A stretch of 64,000 nucleotides of DNA from the NCBI GenBank assembly GCA_009731375.1, contig BJOX01000070.1, forward strand, positions 342,988 through 406,987, written 5' to 3'. A program made the translations under genes and the position numbers. Source of the stretch: Paulinella micropora (taxonomy: Eukaryota; Cercozoa; Imbricatea; Euglyphida). Shown here one piece after another: positions 33,838 through 46,400 of the stretch. The first letter of the stretch is position 1. Each line of letters begins with the position of its first letter. The notes beneath the pieces are model-generated. The model saw only the letters and a program-made list of their open reading frames with translations. It was not told the DNA's origin and searched no databases.

Positions 33838-34401
33838 CTGTTGTAAAAGGGCAGTCTTGCGCTTGTAAGCCATGGTGAACAGACAGCGGTAGACTGTGCC
33901 CCAGCTGTGGTGAGATAGATAGATAGGTAGAGAGGTAGGTAGATGAGTAGGTAGGTAGGTAGGTAGGAGGGTAGGTAGGTAGGTAGGTAGGTAGATAAGT
34001 AGGAACAGACAGCGGTAGACTGTGCCCCAGCTGTGGTGAGATAGGTAGATAGGTAGATAGGTAGGTAGATGAGTAGGTAGGTAGGTAGGTAGGTAGGTAG
34101 GTAGGTAGGTAGATAGATAGATAAGGAACAGACAGCGGTAGACGTGCCCCAGCTGAGGTGAGATAGATAGATAGGTAGATAGGTAGGTGGATGAGTAGGT
34201 AGGTAGGTAGGTAGGTAGGTAGGTAGCTTGTAGGCCATGGTGAACAGACAGCGGTAGACTGTGCCCCAGCTGTGGTGAGATAGATAGATAGGTAGTTAGG
34301 TAGGTAGGTAGGTAGGTAGGTAGGTAGCTTGTAGGCTATGGTGAACAGACAGCGGTAGACTGTGCCCCAGCTGTTGTTAGATAGATAGATAGGTAGGTAG
34401 G

Positions 34402-34461
<60 letters not shown>

Positions 34462-34953
34462 GAGATGAGTAGGTAGATGAGTAGGTAGATGAGTAGGTAG
34501 GTAGGTAGGTAGGTAGGTAGGTAGGTGGATAAGTAGGAACAGACAGCGGTAGACTGTGCCCCAGCTGTGGTGAGATAGATGGATAGGTAGATAGGTAGGT
34601 AGATGAGTAGGTAGGTAGGTAGGTAGGTAGGTAGGTAGCTTGTAGGCCATGGTGAACAGACAGCGGTAGACTGTGCCCCAGCTGAGGTGAGATAGATAGA
34701 TAGGTAGATAGGTAGGTAGATGAGTAGGTAGGTAGGTAGGTAGGAGGGTGTAGGTAGGTAGGTAAATAAGTAGGAACAGACAGCGGTAGACTGTGCCCCA
34801 GCTGTGGTGAGATAGATAGATAGGTAGATAGGTAGGTAGATGAGTAGGTAGATGAGAAGGTAGGTAGGTAGGTAGGTAGCTTGTAGGCCATGGTGAACAG
34901 ACAGCGGTAGACTGTGCCCCAGCTGTTGTTAGATAGATAGATAGGTAGGTAGG

Positions 34954-35002
<49 letters not shown>

Positions 35003-35460
35003 GAGTAGGTAGATGAGTAGGTAGGTAGGAGGGTAGGTAGGTAGGTAGGTAGGTAGGTGGATAAGTAGGAACAGACAGCGGTAGACTGTGCCCCAGCTGT
35101 GGTGAGATAGATGGATAGGTAGATAGGTAGGTAGATGAGTAGGTAGGTAGTAGGGTAGGTAGGTAGCTTGTAGGCCATGGTGAACAGACAGCGGTAGACT
35201 GTGCCCCAGCTGAGGTGAGATAGATAGGTAGATAGGTAGGTAGATGAGTAGGTAGGTAGGTAGGTAGGAGGGTGTAGGTAGGTAGGTAAATAAGTAGGAA
35301 CAGACAGCGGTAGACTGTGCCCCAGCTGTGGTGAGATAGATAGATAGGTAGATAGGTAGGTAGATGAGTAGGTAGATGAGAAGGTAGGTAGGTAGGTAGG
35401 TAGCTTGTAGGCCATGGTGAACAGACAGCGGTAGACTGTGCCCCAGCTGTTGTTAGATAG
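33838..35460 (+). repeat. 13-monomer array with a four-monomer higher-order repeat
   Basis: The core CAGACAGCGGTAGACTGTGC plus CCCAGCTGTGGTGAGATAG occurs 13 times, near 33880, 34003, 34125, 34241, 34343, 34537, 34653, 34774, 34894, 35069, 35182, 35299 and 35419. Spacers are GATA/GGTA/GATGAGTAGG. Monomers 6-9 and 10-13 share specific spacer variants at about 525-532 bp offset, which shows a block duplication. Confidence 0.9.
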
Positions 35461-35525
35461 ATAGATAGGTAGATAGGTAGGTAGATGAGTAGGTAGCTAG
35501 GTAGGTAGGTAGGTAGGTAGGTAGG

Positions 35526-35572
<47 letters not shown>

Positions 35573-35575
35573 GTG

Positions 35576-35608
<33 letters not shown>

Positions 35609-35621
35609 GAAAATAGGCAGG

Positions 35622-35652
<31 letters not shown>

Positions 35653-35749
35653 GTGGATAGGTGGATAGATAGATAGGAAAATAGGAAGATAGGCAGGTAG
35701 ATAGGTATATAGGTAGGCAGGTAGGTAGGTAGGTAGGTAGATAGATAGG

Positions 35750-35784
<35 letters not shown>

Positions 35785-35880
35785 GTAGATAGGTGGATAG
35801 GTAGATAGATAGATAGGGAAATAGGAAAATAGGCAGGTAGATAGGTAGGTAGGTAGATCAATAGGTAGACATACACAAGG
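35461..35880. repeat. (GATA)/(GGTA) array with GGAAAATAGG variants
   Basis: Tetranucleotide repeats continuing from the preceding array. Unique sequence 35881-35990 (including GTTTAATCTATGGGCGTGGC, echoed inverted near 13308-13330) follows. Confidence 0.93.
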
Positions 35881-35990
35881 ATAGGTACATAGATATATAT
35901 GGATATACATGTTTAATGTTTAATCTATGGGCGTGGCGTAGCTTAAAAGCAATTGCCTCCTATACTACCCCCGAGCAAGAACTCTCAGCA

Positions 35991-36205
35991 CTGATAGAAA
36001 GATAGATAGAAAGATAGATAGATAGATAGAGATAGATAGATTGACAGACAGATAGATAGCAACCTCTTTGTGATCTTTGGAACTTATCGAACAAATTCTC
36101 AATAGATAGATAGATAGATAGATAGGTAGATAGGTAGGTAGGTAGGTAGGTGGATAAATAGGTAGATAGAAAGATAGATAGGGAGGTAGATAGATAGATA
36201 GATAT

Positions 36206-36253
<48 letters not shown>

Positions 36254-36365
36254 CAACCTCTTTGTGATCTGTTGGAACTTGTCGAACAAATTCTCAAAGA
36301 TTGCAGGAGAGCCTAAATACATAACATACATACATACATACATACATACATACATACATTCAGGG
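35991..36365. repeat. (GATA)n with two CAACCTCTTTGTGATC cores
   Basis: The core GCAACCTCTTTGTGATC with AACAAATTCTCAA occurs at 36059 and 36252. A second short core (GGAGAGCCTAAATACATAAC) occurs at 36306 and 36364. Confidence 0.9.
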
Positions 36366-36519
36366 AGAGCCTAAATACATAACATACATACATAACATAC
36401 ATACATACATACATACATACATACATACATACATACATACATACACACATACATACATAAATACATACATAAATACATACATACATACATACATACATAC
36501 ATACATACATACATACATA

Positions 36520-36557
<38 letters not shown>

Positions 36558-36699
36558 TACACACATACACATACACACATACACACATACATACACACAT
36601 ACATACATACATACACACATACATACATACATACACACATACACAATATAACATAACATAACATAACATAATATTACATTACATTACATTACATTACAT

Positions 36700-36765
<66 letters not shown>

Positions 36766-36897
36766 CATATATACATACATACATACATACATACATACAT
36801 ACATACATACTTACATACATACATACATACATATATACATACATACATACATACATACATACATACATACATACATACATACGCCACAAAATCAAAC

Positions 36898-36964
<67 letters not shown>

Positions 36965-36966
36965 TA

Positions 36967-37039
<73 letters not shown>

Positions 37040-37105
37040 TATACACACCGACGAGAAATGAGGGCCGCAGCGCCTGCATATCCGCGAACACCTATATATA
37101 TATAC

Positions 37106-37150
<45 letters not shown>

Positions 37151-37178
37151 CATATATATATATATGTCTGTCTGTCTG

Positions 37179-37253
<75 letters not shown>

Positions 37254-37263
37254 ATACACACAT

Positions 37264-37300
<37 letters not shown>

Positions 37301-37320
37301 ATATAAACACCTACCAAACA
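36366..37320. repeat. (CATA), (CA), (TA) and (CT) tracts
   Basis: CATA repeats to 36890 with a CA block (36523-36600), CATTA and GACA runs (36655-36730), long TA tracts (36900-37040, 37093-37165), a CT tract (37180-37252) and CA/TA again. A GAGGGCCGCAGCGCCTGCAT core lies at 37058-37092. Confidence 0.93.
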
Positions 37321-37321
37321 A

Positions 37322-37355
37322 ACAAGTAAGTAAGTAAGTAAGTAACATTGTAAGC

Positions 37356-37416
<61 letters not shown>

Positions 37417-37435
37417 TGACGGTAAGCAAGCAAGC

Positions 37436-37510
<75 letters not shown>

Positions 37511-37566
37511 GTAAGTAGTAAGTAGTGAGTAAGTCAGTAAGTAAGATGGTAAGCAAGCAAGCAAGC

Positions 37567-37605
<39 letters not shown>

Positions 37606-37666
37606 CAAGCAAGTAAGTAAGCAAGTAAGTAAGTAGTGTGTAAATGAGAAAGTAAGTAAGTGAGTT

Positions 37667-37708
<42 letters not shown>

Positions 37709-37741
37709 CAAGTAAGCAAGTAAGCAAGTAAGCAAGTAAGG

Positions 37742-37786
<45 letters not shown>

Positions 37787-37787
37787 C

Positions 37788-37836
<49 letters not shown>

Positions 37837-37897
37837 CGAGCAAGTAAGTAAGTAAGTAAGTAAGTAAGCAAGTAAGCAAGTAAGCAAGCAAGTAAGC

Positions 37898-37930
<33 letters not shown>

Positions 37931-38173
37931 CGTAAGTAAGTAAGTAAGTACGTAAGTAAGTAAATAAGCAAGCAAGCAAGTAAGTAAGTAAGCAAGTAAA
38001 GTAAGTAAGTAAGTAAGTAAATAAGTAAATAAACAAGTAAGCAAGTAAGCAAGTAAGTCAGTAAGTCAGTAAGTCAGTAAGTCAGTAAGTAAGTAAATAA
38101 GCAAGCAAGCAAGTAATTAAGTAAGTAAGTAAGTCAGTAAGTCAGTAAGTAAGTAAGTAAGTAAGTAAGTAGA

Positions 38174-38221
<48 letters not shown>

Positions 38222-38302
38222 TTAGTAAATAAGCAAGTAAGAAAGTAAGTAAGTGAGTAAGTAAGTAAGTAAGTAAGTAAGTAAGCAAATAAGTAAGCAA
38301 GC

Positions 38303-38337
<35 letters not shown>

Positions 38338-38355
38338 TAAGCAAGTAAGTAAGCA

Positions 38356-38389
<34 letters not shown>

Positions 38390-38461
38390 TAAGCAAGTAA
38401 GTAAGTAAGTAAGTAAGTAAATAAGCAAGTAAGTAAGTAAGTAAGTAAGTGAGTGAGTAAA

Positions 38462-38501
<40 letters not shown>

Positions 38502-38518
38502 CAAGTAAGCAAGCAAGC

Positions 38519-38571
<53 letters not shown>

Positions 38572-38690
38572 TGCAAGCCAGCAAACAAGTAAGTAAGTAA
38601 GTAAGCAAGCAAGTAAGTAAGTAAGTAAGTAAGCAAGTAAGTAAGTAAGTAAGTAAGTAAGGAAGCAAGGAAGCAAAAGGCAACCTGAGC
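37322..38690. repeat. 1.36-kb (TAAG)n array
   Basis: TAAG/AAGT repeats with CAAG, TCAG and TACG variants. The minus-strand Leu-Leu-Thr-Tyr frames are repeat translations. Confidence 0.96.
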
Positions 38691-38709
38691 CGGGCTTCCT
38701 TGAAAGAAT

Positions 38710-39202
38710 CCTACAGCCTACACATACATACATACATACATACATACATACATACATACATACATACACACATACACACATACATACATACGTACGTACA
38801 TACACACATACATACATGCATACATAGATACATACATGCATACATACATACATACATACATACATACATACTACATACATACATACATACATACATACAT
38901 ACATACATACAGACCATGCCTTGCTTGAGGGTAAACCACAGAAATGAACGCATACATACATACATACATACATACATACATACATACACATACATACATA
39001 ATGTATGTATGCATGTATGTATGTATGTATGTATGCATGCATGTATGTATGTATGTATGTATGTATGTATGTATGTTCCACACAGACCATTCCCTGTTGG
39101 AGTGCAAACCAGAGAAAAGAACGCATACATACATACATACATAATGTATGTATGTATGTATGTATGTATGCATGTATGTATGTATGTATGTACATACAGA
39201 CC

Positions 39203-39238
<36 letters not shown>

Positions 39239-40905
39239 TGTGTGTGTGTGTGAGTGTGAGAGTGAGAGTGTGAGTGTGTGTGTGTGTGTGTCGTTCAGCT
39301 GTCAGTCTGTCTATCTGTCTATCTGCCTGTCTCAGTCTGTCTGTCTGTCTGTCGGTTTGTTGCTGTGCTAAGGAATAATGAACACCAAGAACTACAAACC
39401 ACCATCACTCCCTAGCTCCGATAATAACTTTATTGAACAAACAGTTCTCAGTACTTGTACAAGACCCATCCTCTACAGACCCGAAAACACAAACAGAAGA
39501 CAACAACAACAACAACAACAACAACACATGCCTTGTTGGAGGGCAAACCACAGAAAAGAAACGCAGACATACATACATACATATATACATACATACATAA
39601 ATACATAATGTATGTATGTATGTATGTATGTATGTATGTTCCACACAGACCATGCCTTGTTGAAGGGCAAACCACAGAAAAGAACGCATACATACATACA
39701 TACATACATAATGCATGTATGTATGTATGTATGTATGTATGTATGTATGTATGTATGTGTGTATGTACGTTACATACAGACCATGCCTTGTTGGAGTGCA
39801 AACCAGAGAAAAGAACGCATACATACATACATACATACATACATACATACATACATACATACATACATACATACATACATAATGTATGTATGCATGCATG
39901 TATGTATGTATGTATGTATGCATGCATGCATGCATGCATGCATGTATGTATGTATGTATGTATGTATGTATGTTCCACACAGACCATGCCTTGTTGAAGT
40001 GCAAACCACAGAAAAGAACGCATACATACATACATACATACATAATGCATGTATGTATGTATGTATGTATGTATGTATGTATGTATGTATGTGTGTATGT
40101 ACGTTACATACAGACCATGCCTTGTTGGAGTGCAAACCAGAGAAAAGAACGCATACATACATACATACATACATACATACATACATACATACATACATAC
40201 ATACATACATACATAATGTATGTATGCATGCATGTATGTATGTATGTATGTATGCATGCATGCATGCATGCATGCATGTATGTATGTATGTATGTATGTA
40301 TGTATGTTCCACACAGACCATGCCTTGTTGAAGTGCAAACCACAGAAAAGAACGCATACATACATACATACATACATACATACATACATACATACATACA
40401 TACATACTGCCATACATACAGAATGTATGTATGTATGTATGGATGTATGTTCCACACAGACCGTTCCCTGTTGGAGGGCAAACCAGAGAAAAGAAACGCA
40501 TACATACATACATACATACATACATACATACATAATGTATGTATGTATGTATGTATGTATGTATGTTCCACACAGACCATTCCCTGTTGAAGGGCAAACC
40601 AGAGAAAAGAAACGCATACATACATACATACATACATACATACATACATACATACATACATACATAATGTATGTATGTATGTCTGTATGTATGTATGTAT
40701 GTGTATGTATGTATGTATGTTTCACACAGACCATGCCTTGTTGAAGGGCAAACCACAGAAAAGAACGCATACATACATACATACATACATAATGTATGTA
40801 TGTATGTATGTAAGTATGTATGTATGTATGTATGTATGTATGTATGTATGTTCCACACAGACCATTCCTTGTTGGAGTGCAAACCACAGAAAAGAACGCT
40901 CTCGC
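38710..40905 (+). repeat. 12-copy core between opposed (CATA)n and (TATG)n arms
   Basis: The core CACAGACCATGCCTTGTTGG with GCAAACCACAGAAAAGAACG occurs near 38911, 39080, 39530, 39645, 39777, 39976, 40111, 40310, 40456, 40571, 40726 and 40857. Between cores the sequence runs (CATA)n, AATG, (TATG)n, which is self-complementary. The block 39777-40110 is repeated at 40111-40444 in part (334-bp offset). A TG tract and a unique segment (39213-39530) interrupt the array. Confidence 0.9.
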
Positions 40906-40945
40906 ATATGGGCCAAAGGCGTGAAGCAAAAGTGAAGATCACCCT

Positions 40946-40955
40946 AATAATAATG

Positions 40956-40997
<42 letters not shown>

Positions 40998-41038
40998 GTA
41001 GTAGTAGTAGTAGTAGTAGTAATAATAATAATAATATA
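40946..41038. repeat. (AAT)n with (GTA)n
   Basis: A trinucleotide array adjoining the 5' end of the L3 copy that follows. Confidence 0.93.
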
Positions 41039-41448
41039 CTTCCTCTAAGGCATACTGATGCAGCTGATGGCACGATCCGTTTCCGGACATGAGCCTCCAT
41101 GCCCTTGTTCGAGGTGCTCCATCCCCACCTAGTCAGTCTCTCGACTGATTATAGGGGCCACCGATGGAGCTCCTGAGGGCAAGACTACACTAAGCCGAGG
41201 TTATTCCGCAGTCCCAACAACCTCTTGCAAAACGTTGCCGCATGTGCAAGTGCGTACACCAAGCATGGTTGCTAGAACTACCTCAAAACCCCACCCATAA
41301 CAATTTGGTATCCGCTGGGTCCACGGGCTATCAACCGGCATAGCGGAGTTTAAGATCTTCGACAGGCGCCCAACGACCCTCCTCCCCAGCATCATCCACC
41401 AAATGGTTTTGAGTTGGCATCACAGTTTAACGCCGTAAGGCCATTGGG

Positions 41449-41451
<3 letters not shown>
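41039..41451 (+). mobile_element. L3 retroelement unit, diverged (copy 4)
   Basis: The only plus-strand copy. It is clearly older, with many substitutions relative to 33343-33751, and ends GGCCATTGGGCTG into (AAT)n (41452-41525). One frame ends EFKIFDRRPTTLLPSIIHQ then MVLSWHHSLTP-stop about 20 bp before the tail. A one-base indel separates this frame from that of the younger copies. Confidence 0.8.
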
Positions 41452-41506
<55 letters not shown>

Positions 41507-41608
41507 GTAAAAAATAATAATAATAGGCGTGAAGCAAAAAGTGAAGGTCGCCCTAAACAGAATTTAAAAAAAAAAAAATAAAAAAAAAAAATAAAGTTCT
41601 AAGTTAGT

Positions 41609-41610
<2 letters not shown>
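41452..41610. repeat. (AAT)n tail and A-rich bridge
   Basis: The AAT tail of the L3 copy, a short GCGTGAAGCAAAAAGTGAAG segment also seen at 40919-40935, then A-rich sequence. Confidence 0.9.
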
Positions 41611-41977
<367 letters not shown>

Positions 41978-42017
41978 CGTGGAATTCCCCAAAACCACCC
42001 GCGCTGCGCTGGCCTGT

Positions 42018-42264
42018 GTATGTATGTATGTATGTATGTATGTATGTTTAGGTAGGGTAGGTAGGGTAGGTAGGTTGGTAGGTTGGTAGGGTAGGTAGGG
42101 TAGGTAGGTTGGTTGGTAGGTAGGTTGGTAGGTAGGTAGGTAGCTAGGGTAGGTAGGGTAGGTAGGTAGGTAGCTAGGGTAGGTAGGGTAGGTAGGTAGG
42201 TAGCTAGGGTAGGTAGGGTAGGTAGGGTAGGTAGGGTAGGTAGGTAGGTAGGTAGGTAGGTAGG

Positions 42265-42302
<38 letters not shown>

Positions 42303-42337
42303 TAGATAGATATAGATAGATAGATAGATATAGATAG

Positions 42338-42368
<31 letters not shown>

Positions 42369-42409
42369 AATAGATAGATAAATAGATATATAAATAGATA
42401 TATAGATAA

Positions 42410-42450
<41 letters not shown>

Positions 42451-42494
42451 ACGCTATTCTTTTACCGGCCGCTGACAACCCATAGCTTAAGATA
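42018..42494. repeat. (TATG), (GGTA) and (GATA) arrays
   Basis: The motif changes stepwise from TATG through GGTAGGGTA to GATA. It ends at a CCGGCCGCTGACAACCCATA core (42465-42490), which is repeated at 42820-42845. Confidence 0.92.
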
Positions 42495-42669
42495 GATGAG
42501 ATATCGACTAATGTCAGAAAAAAGGAGCTTCTGATTTCGTCAACCAAGGAAGTCTGTAAAGTATTGACCCGATGCCCAGCTAAGCCGTGATGTTTGCACG
42601 GAAGGGACTGATACAGGCGATACCAAAGCTCCCTAGTACCAGGCGGGGCCAGGGCTCGTTCCATAAAGC

Positions 42670-42670
<1 letters not shown>
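42495..42670 (-). mobile_element. Family A element, 5'-truncated (copy 3)
   Basis: It matches the last ~175 bp of family A. Its 3' end (GATGAGATATCGAC) is on the left, and its truncated 5' end at CCATAAAGCA meets (GATA)n. The 5' truncation supports a reverse-transcription mode of spread. Confidence 0.8.
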
Positions 42671-42719
<49 letters not shown>

Positions 42720-42772
42720 ATAGATATATAGATAGATAGATAGATAGATTGGTAGATAGATAGATAGATAGG

Positions 42773-42804
<32 letters not shown>

Positions 42805-42952
42805 AAGCTAGAAATATACCGGCCGCTGACAACCCGTAGCTTAAGCCAGACAGGGCAGCCAGGCAGTTAGCGTGTGTAAGGACTACTCCCACAGGCTGTA
42901 AGGAAAGGCAAGCAAGTCGATGAAGGAAAACGAAGGAAAGAAATGCAAAAGA

Positions 42953-42996
<44 letters not shown>

Positions 42997-43122
42997 TTAA
43001 GATTTAGACTAATGAAATGCAGCCGAACGAGTCAATCAACTCTAAGCCAAATCAAGCAATTCGAAAAAAAAAAAAAAAAAAAAAAAATCAATCAAGCAAG
43101 CAAGCAAAATCAAGGTACCGCC
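42671..43122. repeat. (GATA)n, unique bridge, (TA)n and poly-A
   Basis: GATA repeats to 42816, a CGGCCGCTGACAACCCGTAG core and about 100 bp of unique sequence, TA repeats (42957-42993) and an A run (43064-43087). No gene seen. Confidence 0.85.
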
Positions 43123-43637
<515 letters not shown>

Positions 43638-43648
43638 AATCTCTCTTA

Positions 43649-43783
43649 AGGATTAGTGAAAAATTGCGGCCAGGAAATATTTCGGCCAGTGATTTTTCAC
43701 CGCAGAATACGTTGTTTTTGCACAAAACTTTGCAAAGGTGGCCGGAGTTCTTCCCTAGGCTTGTCACCGCAAGATACGTTATA

Positions 43784-43840
<57 letters not shown>

Positions 43841-44737
43841 CCCAATAGCCTCAAGGCGTTAAACTGTGACGCCAACTCATAACCCTTTGGTGGTAGATGC
43901 TGGGGAGGAGGGTCGTTGCGCGCGTAAAAGATCTTAAACTCCGCATATGCTGGTTGATAGCCCAGGACCCAGCAGACACCAGATTGTTATGGGTGGGGTT
44001 TCGAGGCAGCTCTAGCAACCGCGCTTGGTGTATGCACTTGCACATTCGGTGACGTCTTGCAAGAGGTTGCTGGGACTGCGGAATAACCTCGGCTTAGTGC
44101 AGTCTTGCCCTCAGGAGCTCCATCGGTGGCCCCGATCATCAGGCGAGAGACTGACACGGGGGGGTGGAGGACCTCGAACAAGGGTATTGGAGGCTTATGT
44201 CCGTTGAGGATATGCCATTAGCTGCATCAGTACGCCTCAGATATAGTAAATCTGCCTTGGAGTGTTGACTGTGACATATTTGAGGGAAATCCCGATGAAA
44301 AAACCTAGTCACACTTGCTAAACAGAGTTCCAGCCCAATGGCCTCAAGGCGTTAAACTGTGACGCCAACTCATAACCCTTTGGTGGTAGATGCTGGGGAG
44401 GAGGGTCGTTGCGCGCGTAAAAGATCTTAAACTCCGCATATGCTGGTTGATAGCCCAGGACCCAGCAGACACCAGATTGTTATGGGTGGGGTTTCGAGGC
44501 AGCTCTAGCAACCGCGCTTGGTGTATGCACTTGCACATTCGGTGACGTCTTGCAAGAGGTTGCTGGGACTGCGGAATAACCTCGGCTTAGTGCAGTCTTG
44601 CCCTCAGGAGCTCCATCGGTGGCCCCGATCATCAGGCGAGAGACTGACACGGGGGGGTGGAGGACCTCGAACAAGGGTATTGGAGGCTTATGTCCGTTGA
44701 GGATATGCCATTAGCTGCATCAGTACGCCTCAGATAT

Positions 44738-44776
<39 letters not shown>

Positions 44777-44815
44777 TTGGCCAAAATTTGAGGTGGGCCG
44801 AAATTCTGCACTTTT
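43649..44815 (-). mobile_element. MITE, family T (copy 6), split by an L3 insertion
   Basis: The 5' part on + (43649-43784) runs from AGGATTAGTGAAAAATTGCG to CACCGCAAGATACGTTA. The remainder (about 44772-44815, TTGGCCAAAATTTGAGGTGG onward) resumes after 987 bp. The intact copy at 14163-14313 has these two parts joined through a T-rich tract, which identifies the exact insertion point. TA precedes the left end (43647-43648). Confidence 0.75.
43838..44739 (-). mobile_element. L3 retroelement, head-to-tail dimer (copies 5 and 6)
   Basis: Two 409-bp units (43838-44246, 44331-44739) are joined by an 85-bp spacer, giving a 493-bp period. The units appear identical except AATAGCC against AATGGCC near the tail, and both match 33343-33751. 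(TTA)n flanks each side (43785-43837, 44740-44771). The same spacer is present at 24624-24710. No complete reverse transcriptase frame is present. Confidence 0.82.
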
Positions 44816-44930
44816 CATGAGTGTACCTTGCCACGTAGACGACATGTCTTATACACGATGGTAGCAATACTATGTGGGAACACCCGCCTAGATAGATAGA
44901 TAACGACAGATTTATTAATATTCTGCGGTT

Positions 44931-45052
44931 AGCCGAACTTTCCACGTGTTTTACGGGCGAGCCGGGCCGGCGGGCCAGTAAAACACGTGGAAATTTGGCG
45001 AGATGAAGATGTGGTTTTCTCGCTCACCTAACCATATTATGAGGTGGTGGAC
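44931..45052 (+). mobile_element. Foldback hairpin element, family H (copy 4, diverged)
   Basis: CTGCGGTTAGCCGAACTTTC, then CACGTGTTTTACGGGCGAGC with its inverse CAGTAAAACACGTGGAAATT, and the side arm ending ATGAGGTGGTGGACC. The paired substitution GCGGG to ACGGG on one arm is not fully mirrored on the other (GCCAGTAAAAC). Confidence 0.6.
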
Positions 45053-45053
45053 C

Positions 45054-45060
<7 letters not shown>

Positions 45061-45086
<26 letters not shown>

Positions 45087-45193
45087 TAGATAGATAGATA
45101 GATAGATAAACGATGGTGACAATGCTGTGAGGAAATGACCGCATAGATAGATAGATACGATAGATAGATAGATAGATAGATAGATAGACAGAC

Positions 45194-45230
<37 letters not shown>

Positions 45231-45231
45231 T

Positions 45232-45271
<40 letters not shown>

Positions 45272-45364
45272 GTAGGTAGGTAGATAGATCGATAGCTAGA
45301 AAGATAGATAGATAGATAGATAGATAGGTATTTTTGTAGGTAGGTAGGTAGGTATGTAGGTATG

Positions 45365-45402
<38 letters not shown>

Positions 45403-45458
45403 TATAGACCTGGAGTGTGCTAACACAGGAGAGCGCGTACCTTTTGCTTCTATGAATG

Positions 45459-45511
<53 letters not shown>

Positions 45512-45563
45512 TTAGATAGGCTGTCACCTACTCGACGTAGTCTTCGATCGCCTCTAGATAGAC

Positions 45564-45605
<42 letters not shown>

Positions 45606-45703
45606 GTTAGGTAGATAGATAGATAGGTTAGGTAGATAGATAGGCTGTCACCTACTCGACATAGTATCAGATCGCCTATAGATAGACAGAAGGACAGATA
45701 GAC

Positions 45704-45761
<58 letters not shown>

Positions 45762-45838
45762 GTTAGGTACATAGATAGACAGGTTAGGTAGATAGATAGG
45801 CTGTCACCTACTCGACGTAGTATCAGATCGCCTATAGG

Positions 45839-45901
<63 letters not shown>

Positions 45902-45962
45902 GTTAGGTCGATAGATAGGCTGTCACCTACTCGACGTAGTATCAGATCGCCTATAGATTAAC

Positions 45963-46023
<61 letters not shown>

Positions 46024-46041
46024 TAGATAGATAGATAGATG
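45061..46041. repeat. (GATA)n with four AGGCTGTCACCTACTCGAC cores
   Basis: The core GGCTGTCACCTACTCGACGT followed by AGTnnnnGATCGCCTnTAG occurs at about 45519, 45642, 45799 and 45918. GTTAGGTAGATAG tails accompany it. Near 45434 is a CTTTTGCTTCTATGAA segment seen again at 46173 and 46390. Confidence 0.9.
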
Positions 46042-46103
46042 AGATGTCGCAAAGGAATGTAGTCCTTGCAAAGGAACGCAGTTTCACATCAAACAATAAT
46101 TTG

Positions 46104-46106
<3 letters not shown>
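46042..46106 (+). repeat. 65-bp dispersed repeat, copy 1
   Basis: GAGATGTCGCAAAGGAATGT to CATCAAACAATAATTTGT, present again at 50739-50802 with essentially the same sequence and also flanked on its left by (GATA)n. No coding or structural clue. Confidence 0.75.
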
Positions 46107-46143
<37 letters not shown>

Positions 46144-46189
46144 CAGATAGATAGATAGACCGGAGCGCGCGCGCCTTTTGCTTCTATGA

Positions 46190-46229
<40 letters not shown>

Positions 46230-46290
46230 GTAGGTAGGTAGGTAGGTAGGTAGGTAGGTAGGTAGGTAGGTAGGTAGATAGATAGATAGG

Positions 46291-46340
<50 letters not shown>

Positions 46341-46400
46341 TATAGATCGATAGATAGATAGATCGATAGATAGACCGGAGCGCGCGTGCCTTTTGCTTCT
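46107..46400. repeat. (GATA)/(GGTA) arrays with two CCGGAGCGCGCG cores
   Basis: Core GACCGGAGCGCGCGnGCCTTTTGCTTCTATGAA at 46158 and 46373. GATA and GGTA tetramers lie around it. Confidence 0.92.
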
